Shown: positions 25,438 through 33,913 of the stretch, piece by piece
Numbering within the stretch: the first letter of the stretch is position 1
Layout: every line of letters begins with the position of its first letter
Source: Verrucomicrobiota bacterium
GTDB lineage: Bacteria > Verrucomicrobiota > Verrucomicrobiia > Verrucomicrobiales > Akkermansiaceae
Assembly: GCA_017301995.1 (NCBI GenBank)
Contig: JAFLEH010000024.1
Span: 1-64,000, forward strand
Length of the DNA: 64,000 nt
Direction of reading: 5' to 3'
Made by a program: the position numbers and the translations under genes
Notes under the pieces: generated by a model
Database searches by the model: none
What the model saw: the letters and a program-made list of their open reading frames with translations, nothing else
What the model was told of the DNA's origin: nothing

Positions 25438-25533
25438 TTTTCCATCAGGCCCGCGCGTCCGGCAAACACCCTCCCGCCAGTCCATCAAAGGACTGGCGGG
25501 AGGCGGGGAAAATGGCGGGGTCTTTTTTTAGCT
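25109..25533 (+). repeat. Duplicated island right end, copy 1
   Basis: This segment (clamp 3' part, stop, hairpin and T-run) recurs at 41463-41891 with few mismatches and two small length differences. Both copies have the same orientation. Recombination between them would remove about 16 kb of chromosomal genes. Confidence 0.85.
25470..25529 (+). terminator. 14-bp hairpin and T-run at the right end of the island
   Basis: CCTCCCGCCAGTCC (25470-25483), loop ATCAAA, GGACTGGCGGGAGG (25490-25503), then a 19-nt spacer and seven T (25523-25529). The long spacer is atypical for an intrinsic terminator, but hairpin, spacer and T-run are all conserved in the second copy, and one stem pair has changed in a compensatory way. 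Confidence 0.75.
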
Positions 25534-25592
25534 GCACGAATTGGCGCGTTCAGGGGCCTTATGCCATCGGTGGAAATAACCGATGCCAATGG

Positions 25593-26633
25593 TTAACGAT
25601 GTGGCTTGCTCACCCGCACGGCGAGCGGTCGCCCGTCAGCCAAGCCGTCGAACACAACCAGCAGATCCACATGCCCGGCGGGGTCGTCCAGCACCAGTAG
25701 ACCTTCCGCTTTGCCACCGTTGTCGGGAAGGGGGGATATCCTGCCGGGTCGCGCGTCAAGGCCGTTCCAGTGCCACAGTTCAAACCGGTTGTCCGGCCCG
25801 GGGGCCATCGTGACCGGGATTTTCTTGGATGCCTCCGCGCTCGCGTTTCCCGTTAGCAGGATGAATCCGTCACGCACGGCGGCGATCTCGCGGATACCCC
25901 GCCCATCCGGGATGGCCAGCGCATGCACTTTCAACGGTGCGGCATGTCGGCCGAACAGATCATCGGGACTGGCCTCGATCACCAGCGCTCTACCGTTTTT
26001 GTTGGGTGCCCTGAGACCGAAGAACAAACGGCCTCCGGATGAGGCCAGACCTTCGATATTCAAGCCGTTGTGCTGCAGTTTCCTGCCCACATAGGCGGCC
26101 AACTCCGGTGTCCGTTCCAGCCACGGCAAGAGACTCATCCGGCGGATCCCGGCCTTGTCGACCCCGCCGTCGGCTTTCACCGGAATCCGGTAAACCGAGT
26201 GCCGCAATGGCTGAAGATCCCCTTTCTTTTTCCCCACGCCGTGGGACCCCACCACGAAATAGGATCGCTCCCGGACGGAATATGCGACACCTTCGATATC
26301 AATCTCGGGCTTGCGAACGCCAGGTTCGATCGGAAGGGGAATGGACGGAAGCGAGCGGATGGTCCGGCTGCCGCGGTCGATGATCCCGGGTTGGATGTGG
26401 AACGATTCGTCGCTGCCCACCAGGCATTGGGTGGTGGTTGACGACGCGATCCCGCTCAAATCGAGCGAGTTGGCGAATCCGCGCATCGTCCATGGGTCCG
26501 GCAGCGTTTCCATCCGCCATGCGGAATCGCCGAATGATGGGGGAGAGAGCGCCAGCGTCATGGCGGCGGAGACGAATATGGGCAGAACGGATAGGGATGG
26601 AATTAGCATGGTTGTAAACAGGTTCGCAGGCAT
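25593..26633 (-). CDS. Secreted DUF3616 protein
   Basis: 346 residues from ATG 26633. A hydrophobic N-terminus (LIPSLSVLPIFVSAAMTLAL) indicates export. The mature part has DUF3616 motifs: DIEGVAYSVRERSYFVVGSHG, GDLQPLRHSVYRIPV, LNIEGLASSGGRLFFGLRAP and a KAEGLLVLDD end, suggesting a beta-propeller-like fold. Family function is unknown, though it resembles esterase-like phytase propellers in layout. ATG 26609 is an alternative start. It ends tail to tail with the island clamp gene; the island thus abuts a normal chromosomal gene here. Confidence 0.8.
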   Translation of the reverse strand: MPANLFTTMLIPSLSVLPIFVSAAMTLALSPPSFGDSAWRMETLPDPWTMRGFANSLDLSGIASSTTTQCLVGSDESFHIQPGIIDRGSRTIRSLPSIPLPIEPGVRKPEIDIEGVAYSVRERSYFVVGSHGVGKKKGDLQPLRHSVYRIPVKADGGVDKAGIRRMSLLPWLERTPELAAYVGRKLQHNGLNIEGLASSGGRLFFGLRAPNKNGRALVIEASPDDLFGRHAAPLKVHALAIPDGRGIREIAAVRDGFILLTGNASAEASKKIPVTMAPGPDNRFELWHWNGLDARPGRISPLPDNGGKAEGLLVLDDPAGHVDLLVVFDGLADGRPLAVRVSKPHR

Positions 26634-26743
26634 CAATGCGGTCCGAAGATTACGCGACGATGAGCGGTGGCTGTAAATCTTGCCCCAAACGCGGGCGGCC
26701 ATTGCTTTGTGGGCAAACACGGCGCAATTTTCCGCCGGATCGA

Positions 26744-27412
26744 ATGAAACTCCTCCTCATCGAAGACGCTCCCAGACTCCGCGAAACGCTCGCCAAGGCG
26801 CTCGCGCGAATGGGGCATGCCGTGGATCTGGCGGATGACGGTCCCACCGGCAATGTCATGGCCCGCGCCTCACGCTACGACGCGATCGTGCTCGACCGCA
26901 TGCTTCCGGGAGTGGACGGACTGGCATTGCTGCATGAATGGCGGGCCGACGGCATCGGAACCCCTGTGTTGCTGCTCACGGCCCTGGATGGAGTCGCTGA
27001 AAAGGTCCGCGGCCTCGGAGCGGGCGCGGACGATTATCTGACCAAGCCGTTCGACCTTGCCGAACTCGTCGCACGCCTGGAGGCGCTGGTCCGCCGCCGC
27101 TACGCGCAGCCCGACCCGGTGCTGTCGGTTGGCCCGCTGGTCATCGACACCGCGGCCAAGACGGTGCGGCGGAACGGCCTGGATATCGCGCTAACAGCGC
27201 GTGAGTTCTCCCTGTTGGAATGCCTCGCCCGCAGGCCCGGCCAGGTGCTAAGCCGCGAGCAGATCGAGGGCCGGCTTTACGGCGAACTCGACGGACCGCT
27301 GAGCAACGCGGTTGACTCGGCCGTTTGTTCGTTGCGCCGCAAGATTTCGCCGCCGGGAACTTTGCCGGTCATCCGAACCCGGCGCGGACTCGGCTATGTC
27401 ATCGATCCATGA
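26744..27412 (+). CDS. OmpR/PhoB-family response regulator
   Basis: 222 residues. The receiver domain starts MKLLLIEDAPRLRETL; phospho-acceptor Asp 51 lies in IVLDRMLPGVDG, with TALD and the lysine in YLTKPFDLAELVARL. The C-terminal winged helix reads LTAREFSLLECLARRPGQVLSREQI and ends RTRRGLGYVI. The stop overlaps the start of the kinase gene (ATGA), so the pair is translationally coupled. Closest in type to QseB/PmrA-like regulators. The likely target is the downstream antiporter or envelope genes, by context only. Confidence 0.92.
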   Translation: MKLLLIEDAPRLRETLAKALARMGHAVDLADDGPTGNVMARASRYDAIVLDRMLPGVDGLALLHEWRADGIGTPVLLLTALDGVAEKVRGLGAGADDYLTKPFDLAELVARLEALVRRRYAQPDPVLSVGPLVIDTAAKTVRRNGLDIALTAREFSLLECLARRPGQVLSREQIEGRLYGELDGPLSNAVDSAVCSLRRKISPPGTLPVIRTRRGLGYVIDP

Positions 27413-28920
27413 GTTCCATCCGCCACAGACTGACATGGTCGATGTGCGTGGCCATGGCGGCCCTGCTCATCGCGACCGGCGCGGGTGTGTTTCTCACGAT
27501 GCGCCATCTGTTGCACGCCCGCTTCGACGAAACTCTGATAGCAAAGGCGAGGGCACTCATCACCGCCTCGGAGATCGACGGCAAACAATTCGAAATCGAC
27601 CTTATCGTCCATGAGTTCGCCGGATTTGGGGAGGGCGGGGACGACTATTTTGAAATCAGGCGCTTGGCAGGAGGTGTTTTCCAGTCATCACCATCCTTGG
27701 CGGCGGACCGCGCCGACTCACCGGGGATCGGGCACGTTCCGGTCCCCGCCGATGATGTGCCGCGCCTTTTCAATGGCAAGCTGGGCGACGGGAGGTTGGC
27801 CCGGTTCTATGTGTCGAGGTTCTATCCGAAGGGTGACAAGAAGGGGCGCCATCAGGATCTCTATCTGATCGTCGCCAGTCCCACCGGCGCGCTGCTGCGG
27901 GATCTGACGATGTTGGGAACCGTGCTGTGCGCGGCTGCGGTTGCCGCTCTCCTGCTGATGGTGCCGGTCATCCGCCGCAACCTCAATCTCGGTCTGCGGG
28001 CGGTGGACGGGCTTTCCTCCGACGTCTCGCGTCTGAAGCCGGAACGGCTGCACGAGCGTCTCGACCCCGCCAAGCTGCCTGTGGAACTGAAGCCCGTGGC
28101 ATTCCGGATCAACGAGTGGCTGGCACGACTGGAGGCCTCGTTCGAAAGGGAGCGGCGGTTCAGCAGCCATGCCGCCCACGAGCTGCGCACTCCGCTGGCC
28201 GAGTTGCGGAGTATGGCCGAACTTGCGGCAAGATGGCCCGAGGAGGCCACCCGCGAACACTTCGAGGCCATGGTCGCCGCGACCGGCGAACTCGGCGCGT
28301 TGCTTGAAAAACTCTCCATGTTAGGCAGGGCCGATGCCGGAGGCATCACTGTCGTTAGCGAGAGCATGGACCTTGCGGAATCCCTCGCCCAACCGCTGGC
28401 GCGGGCGGGCGACAAGGCCGCCGGGCGGGAAATCCGGATCGAACGGCGGGTAGGTGACGAGCGGATCGAAACCGATCCCGTGCTTTGGATGGCCATCGTC
28501 CAGAACCTGCTGGACAACGCGGTCTCACACTCGCCGCCGGGGTCCATGGTCCAAGTCGAGGCGGGTGCCGGCCTGTTTGCGGTAACCAACCCGGCTCCCG
28601 GGCTGGAAACCGCGGATCTGGACCACCTGTTCGAGCAATTCTGGAGGAAGGATCCGGCCCGGGCCGGCTACGGCCATGCCGGTCTCGGGCTTTCGATCGT
28701 TCGCGCCTGCGCGGGATTGCTCGGCTGGAAATGCGCCGCAAGCCTCTCCGGGGACCACCTGCTCCGCATCGAGATCCGCTGGCCGTGTGATGGTGGATTT
28801 CCGACCGACCGGAACTTGCCTGGGATGCCCGCGAGCGCCGGAATCCGCCACAGCTTGCCTAACAACGAAACGGTGGGGCGGGACAGTCATGGATTTGACT
28901 CCACGTCCGATGGCCGTTAG
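27409..28920 (+). CDS. Sensor histidine kinase (HisKA/HATPase), partner of the OmpR-type regulator
   Basis: 503 residues. Transmembrane helices at about 10-30 (VAMAALLIATGAGVF) and about 167-187 (VLCAAAVAALLLMVP) enclose a sensor region of about 130 residues. The H-box is FSSHAAHELRTPLAEL (His about 257), the N-box NLLDNAVSHSP and the G-box GLGLSIVRA. The C-terminal 35 residues after EIRWP are unrelated to the kinase fold. Start ATG 27409 overlaps the regulator stop. Type and length fit QseC/PmrB-like kinases. Confidence 0.92.
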   Translation: MSSIRHRLTWSMCVAMAALLIATGAGVFLTMRHLLHARFDETLIAKARALITASEIDGKQFEIDLIVHEFAGFGEGGDDYFEIRRLAGGVFQSSPSLAADRADSPGIGHVPVPADDVPRLFNGKLGDGRLARFYVSRFYPKGDKKGRHQDLYLIVASPTGALLRDLTMLGTVLCAAAVAALLLMVPVIRRNLNLGLRAVDGLSSDVSRLKPERLHERLDPAKLPVELKPVAFRINEWLARLEASFERERRFSSHAAHELRTPLAELRSMAELAARWPEEATREHFEAMVAATGELGALLEKLSMLGRADAGGITVVSESMDLAESLAQPLARAGDKAAGREIRIERRVGDERIETDPVLWMAIVQNLLDNAVSHSPPGSMVQVEAGAGLFAVTNPAPGLETADLDHLFEQFWRKDPARAGYGHAGLGLSIVRACAGLLGWKCAASLSGDHLLRIEIRWPCDGGFPTDRNLPGMPASAGIRHSLPNNETVGRDSHGFDSTSDGR

Positions 28921-28923
28921 CTT
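28895..28923 (+). promoter_or_regulatory. Promoter of the antiporter gene inside the kinase 3' end
   Basis: TTGACT (28895-28900), a 17-nt spacer and TAGCTT (28918-28923) lie 6 nt before ATG 28930. The antiporter can thus be transcribed separately, probably leaderless. Confidence 0.45.
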
Positions 28924-28929
28924 GGGAGC

Positions 28930-30699
28930 ATGCACGATCTGCCCCTTATCTCCACCATTGCCGCGGCATTCACCGCCGCATGGCTGCTGGGGTTGCTTAC
29001 CCAGAGGCTCCGCCTGTCCCCCATCGTGGGTTACCTGCTGGCCGGGGTGCTCATCGGTCCTCACACTCCGGGGTTTGTGGGTGATGTCCACCTGGCCCAA
29101 CAATTGGCGGAGGTGGGTGTCATCCTGCTGATGTTCGGGGTGGGGCTCCACTTTCACCTCAAGGATCTCCTTGCGGTGAAGAACGTGGCCATCCCGGGGG
29201 CGGTCGGTCAGAGCTTCATCGCCACGGTTGCGGCCATGCTCGTCTTTTCGGCGTTCGGAATGCCCCTGAAAACGGGAGCGGTTCTCGGCATGGCCATGGC
29301 GGTGGCAAGCACCGTGGTGCTGATGCGAGTGCTGATGGACGCCGATGTCCTCGGTTCCAGGCAGGGGCACGTGGCGGTTGGCTGGCTCATCGTCGAGGAC
29401 ATTTTCACCGTGATCGTGCTTGTGTTGATTCCGGTGCTGGGAGCGGAAGCCGAAAACGCCGGAAGCGAGGCGACTCCGGGGACCGGAGCGTTCTGGCTGA
29501 CGCTTGGAACGGCCCTGTTCAAGCTAGCCGTGCTTGTGGCGATCGTGCTGGTGGCCGGGGCGAAGATCGTTCCGTGGGTGCTGGTCCAGGTGGCGCGACT
29601 CCGTTCGCGGGAACTGTTCACGCTGACGGTTCTGGTGTTCTCAATCGCCATCGCCGCCGCGTCCTATATCTTCTTCGGCGCGTCAATGGCGCTTGGAGCA
29701 TTCCTCGCCGGTATGGTGGTGGCGCAGTCGCCCGTCAGCCACCAGGCGGCGGCAGACGCGCTCCCGCTCAGGGATGCCTTCGCGGTGTTGTTCTTCGTTT
29801 CGGTCGGCATGCTTTTCGATCCTGGCTTCCTACTGGAACAACCGCTCATGGTGCTGTCCGCGCTTGGCATCATCCTGATCGCCAAGCCGCTCGCGGCGCT
29901 GTTGATCGTAGCCGTGCTGGGGCATTCCGTGCGGATCGCCCTGACGGTGGCCATCGGTCTGGCGCAGATCGGCGAATTCTCGTTCATTCTATCCGAACTT
30001 GCGCGCAAGCACGGCCTGATGCCCGAGTCGGGGCACAACGTGCTGGTGGCATCCGCCATTATTTCAATAACCTTGAATCCACTGCTGTTCCGTTCCCTTC
30101 CGATGATCGAGCGGTGGCTGGAGAAGAACCCGGCGCTCTGGCGCCTGCTCAACGCGCGGGCGGATCGCCGGATGGTGGCGATCCGTTCGCCGGAAACCGG
30201 TTGCGGCACATTCATACACGATGGCGGACCGCTTGCGGTTGTTGTCGGATTTGGTCCCGTCGGACGCTCCGTCCACCGGGTTTTGCATCAGTCCGGACGG
30301 TCCATCGTGGTCATCGACATGAATATGGACACGGTCATGGAACTCCGCGCCCTCGGCCAACGCGCGGTTTTCGGCGATGCGACCAATCAGGGCGTTCTGG
30401 AGCAGGCGGGGTTGCGAGACGCCTCGCACCTTGTGGTGACACTGCCGAACGCATCACAAAGGGCCGCCGTCATTGCGGCCGGGCGTAGCCTAAGCGAAAG
30501 CGTGCGGATTATCGTCCGGGCGCGTTATCTGCGCGAGCGGGAGGAATTGGAGCAACTCGGAGCCTCCGCAGCGGTATTTGAGGAGGCCGAAGCGTCTACC
30601 GCTCTGGCAAATCTAGTTTTGGAGGATCCGGAAATTCATGCCGATTCGGCGGAGAACCTACCCAAGGACGATGGAAACCGCGATATCCCGGGTCAATAA
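28930..30699 (+). CDS. CPA2-family cation:proton antiporter (KefB/YbaL-like) with TrkA-N domain
   Basis: 589 residues. About 12 membrane segments form the Na+/H+-exchanger domain: LSPIVGYLLAGVLIGP, VGVILLMFGVGLHF, AVASTVVLMRVL, WLIVEDIFTVIVLV, MALGAFLAGMVVAQS and LAQIGEFSFILSELA. From about residue 434 a cytoplasmic NAD-binding TrkA-N domain follows (VVVGFGPVGRSVH, VVIDMNMD, FGDATNQGVLEQAGL). Such proteins exchange K+ or Na+ for protons and are gated by nucleotide. It lies 9 nt after a two-component system that may sense envelope or ionic stress. The CDS layout matches YbaL/RosB more than KefC; the exact ion is uncertain. Confidence 0.9.
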   Translation: MHDLPLISTIAAAFTAAWLLGLLTQRLRLSPIVGYLLAGVLIGPHTPGFVGDVHLAQQLAEVGVILLMFGVGLHFHLKDLLAVKNVAIPGAVGQSFIATVAAMLVFSAFGMPLKTGAVLGMAMAVASTVVLMRVLMDADVLGSRQGHVAVGWLIVEDIFTVIVLVLIPVLGAEAENAGSEATPGTGAFWLTLGTALFKLAVLVAIVLVAGAKIVPWVLVQVARLRSRELFTLTVLVFSIAIAAASYIFFGASMALGAFLAGMVVAQSPVSHQAAADALPLRDAFAVLFFVSVGMLFDPGFLLEQPLMVLSALGIILIAKPLAALLIVAVLGHSVRIALTVAIGLAQIGEFSFILSELARKHGLMPESGHNVLVASAIISITLNPLLFRSLPMIERWLEKNPALWRLLNARADRRMVAIRSPETGCGTFIHDGGPLAVVVGFGPVGRSVHRVLHQSGRSIVVIDMNMDTVMELRALGQRAVFGDATNQGVLEQAGLRDASHLVVTLPNASQRAAVIAAGRSLSESVRIIVRARYLREREELEQLGASAAVFEEAEASTALANLVLEDPEIHADSAENLPKDDGNRDIPGQ

Positions 30700-30819
30700 A
30701 CCGCGGGGCCGGGCTTCCGCATGGATCGGAAACTCTCGCAATTCGGCCCGCGCTCTGGCGATGCCGGAGAATGGGCTTGAACTGGTGGCTGGGCGTCACC
30801 ACGCTGGCCTTGAAAGGTC

Positions 30820-33117
30820 GTGCGACGCCCTCGATTGTACACCCACACCGCGACTTGCTCCCGCGGACCGCCGCTTGTCAGACGCCTGAGGGGCCTGCCG
30901 CGTTACCTGAACCGCCGACACCCAACGCGGATTCGTTTGAAACCGGAACAACCAACCAACCGAAGCAAAGCCAATGCGGTCGCGGATTTCCTCCGTGCCC
31001 GCCAGTGCCGGGCCGTTTTTTTCGCTGCGGTAGCGTTCCTGCCGACGGCATCCTCCGGGGCGAAGGTTCCACTGAAATCGGCGACCCCGAGTTACGCCGA
31101 GCGCCCTGTCGAAGGAGTTCCCGCGGTGATCGACGGTCATGACTCCGGACGCATCGGGTGGTCGGTGTTTCCACGGGTGGACCAGGAACAAAAGCTGGTG
31201 ATCCGGACGGCGGCGCCGGTTACCGCGGAGGCGTTCGATGTGACGCTGTGTTTTCTATCCGGCATGCCGAAGCGTTTTTTCGGCAAGTTCGCGCTATCCT
31301 GCACCACGGACGCCGAGCCATCGCTCGATGGAAACTGGCAGCGTCTCCAACCGCTGCGTTGTTCGGCACAGGGAACCACACTGGAAGAATCCGGTGACGG
31401 CTATCTGGTCTCCGGGAGCGGGGACAACATGCTCGTCGATGCCGTTTTCCAACTGCGCGTGCAGGTCCCGCGGCGTGCGGTCACCGGTTTTCGCATAGAA
31501 GTCGTTCCCTACCGAAAACCCGGATCGAGCGAACTCCGGCTGGCACCTAACGAATACCGCGACTTCTGCCTGACTGAGTTCCGCGTGGAAGCGGTCCTAA
31601 CCGGATCCACCAACATCGCCCTCGGCTGCCCGGTGAAAGCGTCCCACCGATTGTGGGCGGACTGCTCAGCAAGTCTGCTCACGGACGGACTTCCCGGCAG
31701 TTATGCCCACCCCGCCGACGCCGGACTTGGTCCGGATTTCCACTTTGAGATTGATCTGGGGGCCGTCCGCCAGATCGACCATATCGCGTTGCGCGGGCGC
31801 GGCGACGGCTATGGCCTGGACCGGATGTCACGTGTGCTTGTGCAACTCTATGACCGGCCGCCGGAGGCCGGCATCCAACCGGTCTGGCAAATGATCGACC
31901 GCGCGGATGGTTCGCACCCGGAGGCGGGGGACATCGACGTCCTGAGGGTAGCCGAGCAGGGGGCGTTTCGCGGGCGCTATCTGCGGATCTCAAGCGACAA
32001 TCCGGTGGATCTTTCGCCGCAACTCGCCGAGGTCGAGGTGTTTGAAACCATCACCGCCAAACCGGTTTCGATCAAGGCGGATGGACGCGGGCTTCCTCTC
32101 GGAGAAAACCTGCGCGTCCCATTCGGAACCGCGGTGCTCACTGCGAAGCTCGCTATTTCCGGGCCCGGATTGCCCGAGAGACTGCCGCTGCGCTGGCGAC
32201 TGCGCGGCTTGCATCAGGATTGGTTGAAAGCCGGCGATCTGTCCGTGGAAATCTCCCATCCGCCGCCGGGCAGCTACTTTCTCGAAGCTCAGGTGGGCCA
32301 TACCGACGGCGAGTGGGATTCCAGCCTGATGAGCATTCCCATCACCATTCCCACCCCTTTTTGGCAGACTCCTGCCTTCTATTCCGCGATGGCGGGCAGT
32401 AGCCTTGCGGTGGGTTTTCTTCTGATCCACATCCTCAACCGCAGAAGGCGCGCGAGGGAACTCGCCGAATGGACCTATCAGACCGCGCTGGTCGAGGAAA
32501 GACGGCGGATCGCGCGCGACATGCACGATGAAGTCGGTGGCAGGCTTTCCCAATTGGCCCTGATGCAGGACCTGATCCTCCACGGGCATCCGCTGCCACC
32601 CGAGGCGCGGCAAAGCTTGCAGACCCTCGCCGCAAACACCCGCGAGGCGGTTGATGCCCTGGATCAGGTCGTCTGGGCGGTCAACCCGCTCAATGACACG
32701 CTCGCTGGTCTGGTGGAATACCTTTCCTATCTGGCGACAAGCTATCTTTCCCCCCTTCACGTGGGTTGCCGCCTCGACGCGCCATTCGACTGGCCGGACA
32801 TCGTGGTGCGCGCCCAGGTCCGCCACGAAATCACGCTCGCGTTTCGCGAGGCCCTGCAAAACATCGCAAAACACGCCTCCGCAGCTTCGGTCTCGCTTTT
32901 CATGCGCTTCGAAGCGTCCGTGCTCACCATCAGGCTAACCGACGACGGATGCGGGCTGCCGGACGATTATCAGGGGCCTGGCAAAGAAGGCTTGTCAAAC
33001 ATGCTTTCGCGGCTTGCGATGATCGGCGGTTCCTGCACCGTCCGCCGCCTTCCGGAGGGAGGCACCGAAGTGGAGATGCGCGCTCCATTGACCCAACAAA
33101 CCAAGCAAATCCCGTGA
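30820..33117 (+). CDS. Discoidin-domain sensor histidine kinase (HisKA_3 type)
   Basis: Up to 765 residues. The start is uncertain: GTG 30820, or TTG 30937, which lies nearer to a signal-like stretch (AVFFAAVAFLPTASSGA). A periplasmic part contains a discoidin/F5-8C-like domain (NIALGCPVKASHRLWADC, FEIDLGAVRQIDHIAL, GRYLRISSDNP). A Y_Y_Y-like strand region (WRLRGLHQDWLKA) leads to one transmembrane helix at about 521-541. The kinase has RRRIARDMHDEVGGRLSQL (His about 569) and an ATPase domain with LTDDGCGLPDD and GLSNM. The extracellular lectin-like domain suggests sensing of a polysaccharide. Coupled to the regulator downstream by a GTGA overlap. Confidence 0.88.
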   Translation: MRRPRLYTHTATCSRGPPLVRRLRGLPRYLNRRHPTRIRLKPEQPTNRSKANAVADFLRARQCRAVFFAAVAFLPTASSGAKVPLKSATPSYAERPVEGVPAVIDGHDSGRIGWSVFPRVDQEQKLVIRTAAPVTAEAFDVTLCFLSGMPKRFFGKFALSCTTDAEPSLDGNWQRLQPLRCSAQGTTLEESGDGYLVSGSGDNMLVDAVFQLRVQVPRRAVTGFRIEVVPYRKPGSSELRLAPNEYRDFCLTEFRVEAVLTGSTNIALGCPVKASHRLWADCSASLLTDGLPGSYAHPADAGLGPDFHFEIDLGAVRQIDHIALRGRGDGYGLDRMSRVLVQLYDRPPEAGIQPVWQMIDRADGSHPEAGDIDVLRVAEQGAFRGRYLRISSDNPVDLSPQLAEVEVFETITAKPVSIKADGRGLPLGENLRVPFGTAVLTAKLAISGPGLPERLPLRWRLRGLHQDWLKAGDLSVEISHPPPGSYFLEAQVGHTDGEWDSSLMSIPITIPTPFWQTPAFYSAMAGSSLAVGFLLIHILNRRRRARELAEWTYQTALVEERRRIARDMHDEVGGRLSQLALMQDLILHGHPLPPEARQSLQTLAANTREAVDALDQVVWAVNPLNDTLAGLVEYLSYLATSYLSPLHVGCRLDAPFDWPDIVVRAQVRHEITLAFREALQNIAKHASAASVSLFMRFEASVLTIRLTDDGCGLPDDYQGPGKEGLSNMLSRLAMIGGSCTVRRLPEGGTEVEMRAPLTQQTKQIP

Positions 33118-33752
33118 CCACGCCCATCCGTGCCGTTCTGATCGAAGATGTTGTTCCGTATGCCGAAGCGCTGCGGAACTACATCGGTATCAGCGGATCC
33201 GGCGTGGAATGCCACGGAGTCTTCACCACCGCGGAAGACGCGCTGCGGGCAATCCGGAAGGATCCGCCCGATGTGGCCGTGGTGGACATCAATTTGCCCG
33301 GAATGAGCGGCATCGAACTCGTTGCCCGCCTGAGGGAATCCTGTCCCGGCGTGCTTTGTCTTATTCTAACGACCTATGAGGATGGCGCCCCCATTTTTGA
33401 TGCCCTAAAGGCAGGCGCCAGCGGCTACATCCTGAAACGCGCTCCCGCCCGGGAAATTGTTGATGCGATCATCCAGGTCCACCAGGGAGGATCGCCGATG
33501 TCGCCCCAAATCGCACGCCGGGTCGTCAATTTCTTCCACCACCAGCCACCGGCGGAGGACCCGAACGTGTTGAGCGAACGCGAACGGGAAGTGCTCCAAC
33601 TGCTTGCCGAAGGCTCGATGTACAAGGAAATCGCCGGCAAACTCTGCGTCAGCCTCGATACCGTGCGGACGCATGTCCGGAAGATCTACGAGAAACTCCA
33701 TGTGCATTCGCGCACCGGGGCGGTGCTCAAGTATTTCGGAAAGGGCCGGTGA
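33114..33752 (+). CDS. NarL/LuxR-family response regulator
   Basis: 212 residues with a GTG start overlapping the kinase stop. The receiver domain has IRAVLIEDV, phospho-acceptor Asp 58 in VAVVDINLPGMSG, TTYED and a lysine in GYILKRAP. The C-terminal LuxR helix-turn-helix reads LSEREREVLQLLAEGSMYKEIAGKLCVSLDTV. Because two PATR proteins and a GH97 glycosidase follow on the same strand, regulation of polysaccharide use or surface structures is a reasonable guess. Confidence 0.92.
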   Translation: MTTPIRAVLIEDVVPYAEALRNYIGISGSGVECHGVFTTAEDALRAIRKDPPDVAVVDINLPGMSGIELVARLRESCPGVLCLILTTYEDGAPIFDALKAGASGYILKRAPAREIVDAIIQVHQGGSPMSPQIARRVVNFFHHQPPAEDPNVLSEREREVLQLLAEGSMYKEIAGKLCVSLDTVRTHVRKIYEKLHVHSRTGAVLKYFGKGR

Positions 33753-33913
33753 TCGTGCGTCCCGGTGGGGCGCTTCGGACAAATCACATTTTCATGCGAT
33801 TGCGGCGGAATGCGGATAGCCGCAGGGTACCCCCCGGATTTCCGCCTTGGCTCGCGTCACCCTGTGAGGCGCGTCCCCGCGCGGTGCCCCTGCCTCCTAA
33901 CCAAACCTATTCC

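Noticed and set aside
25523..25533. TTTAGCT as a duplicated attachment core
   Set aside because: It occurs at both copies of the right end simply because the whole block is duplicated; it does not occur at the tRNA border, so it is not shown to be a core site.
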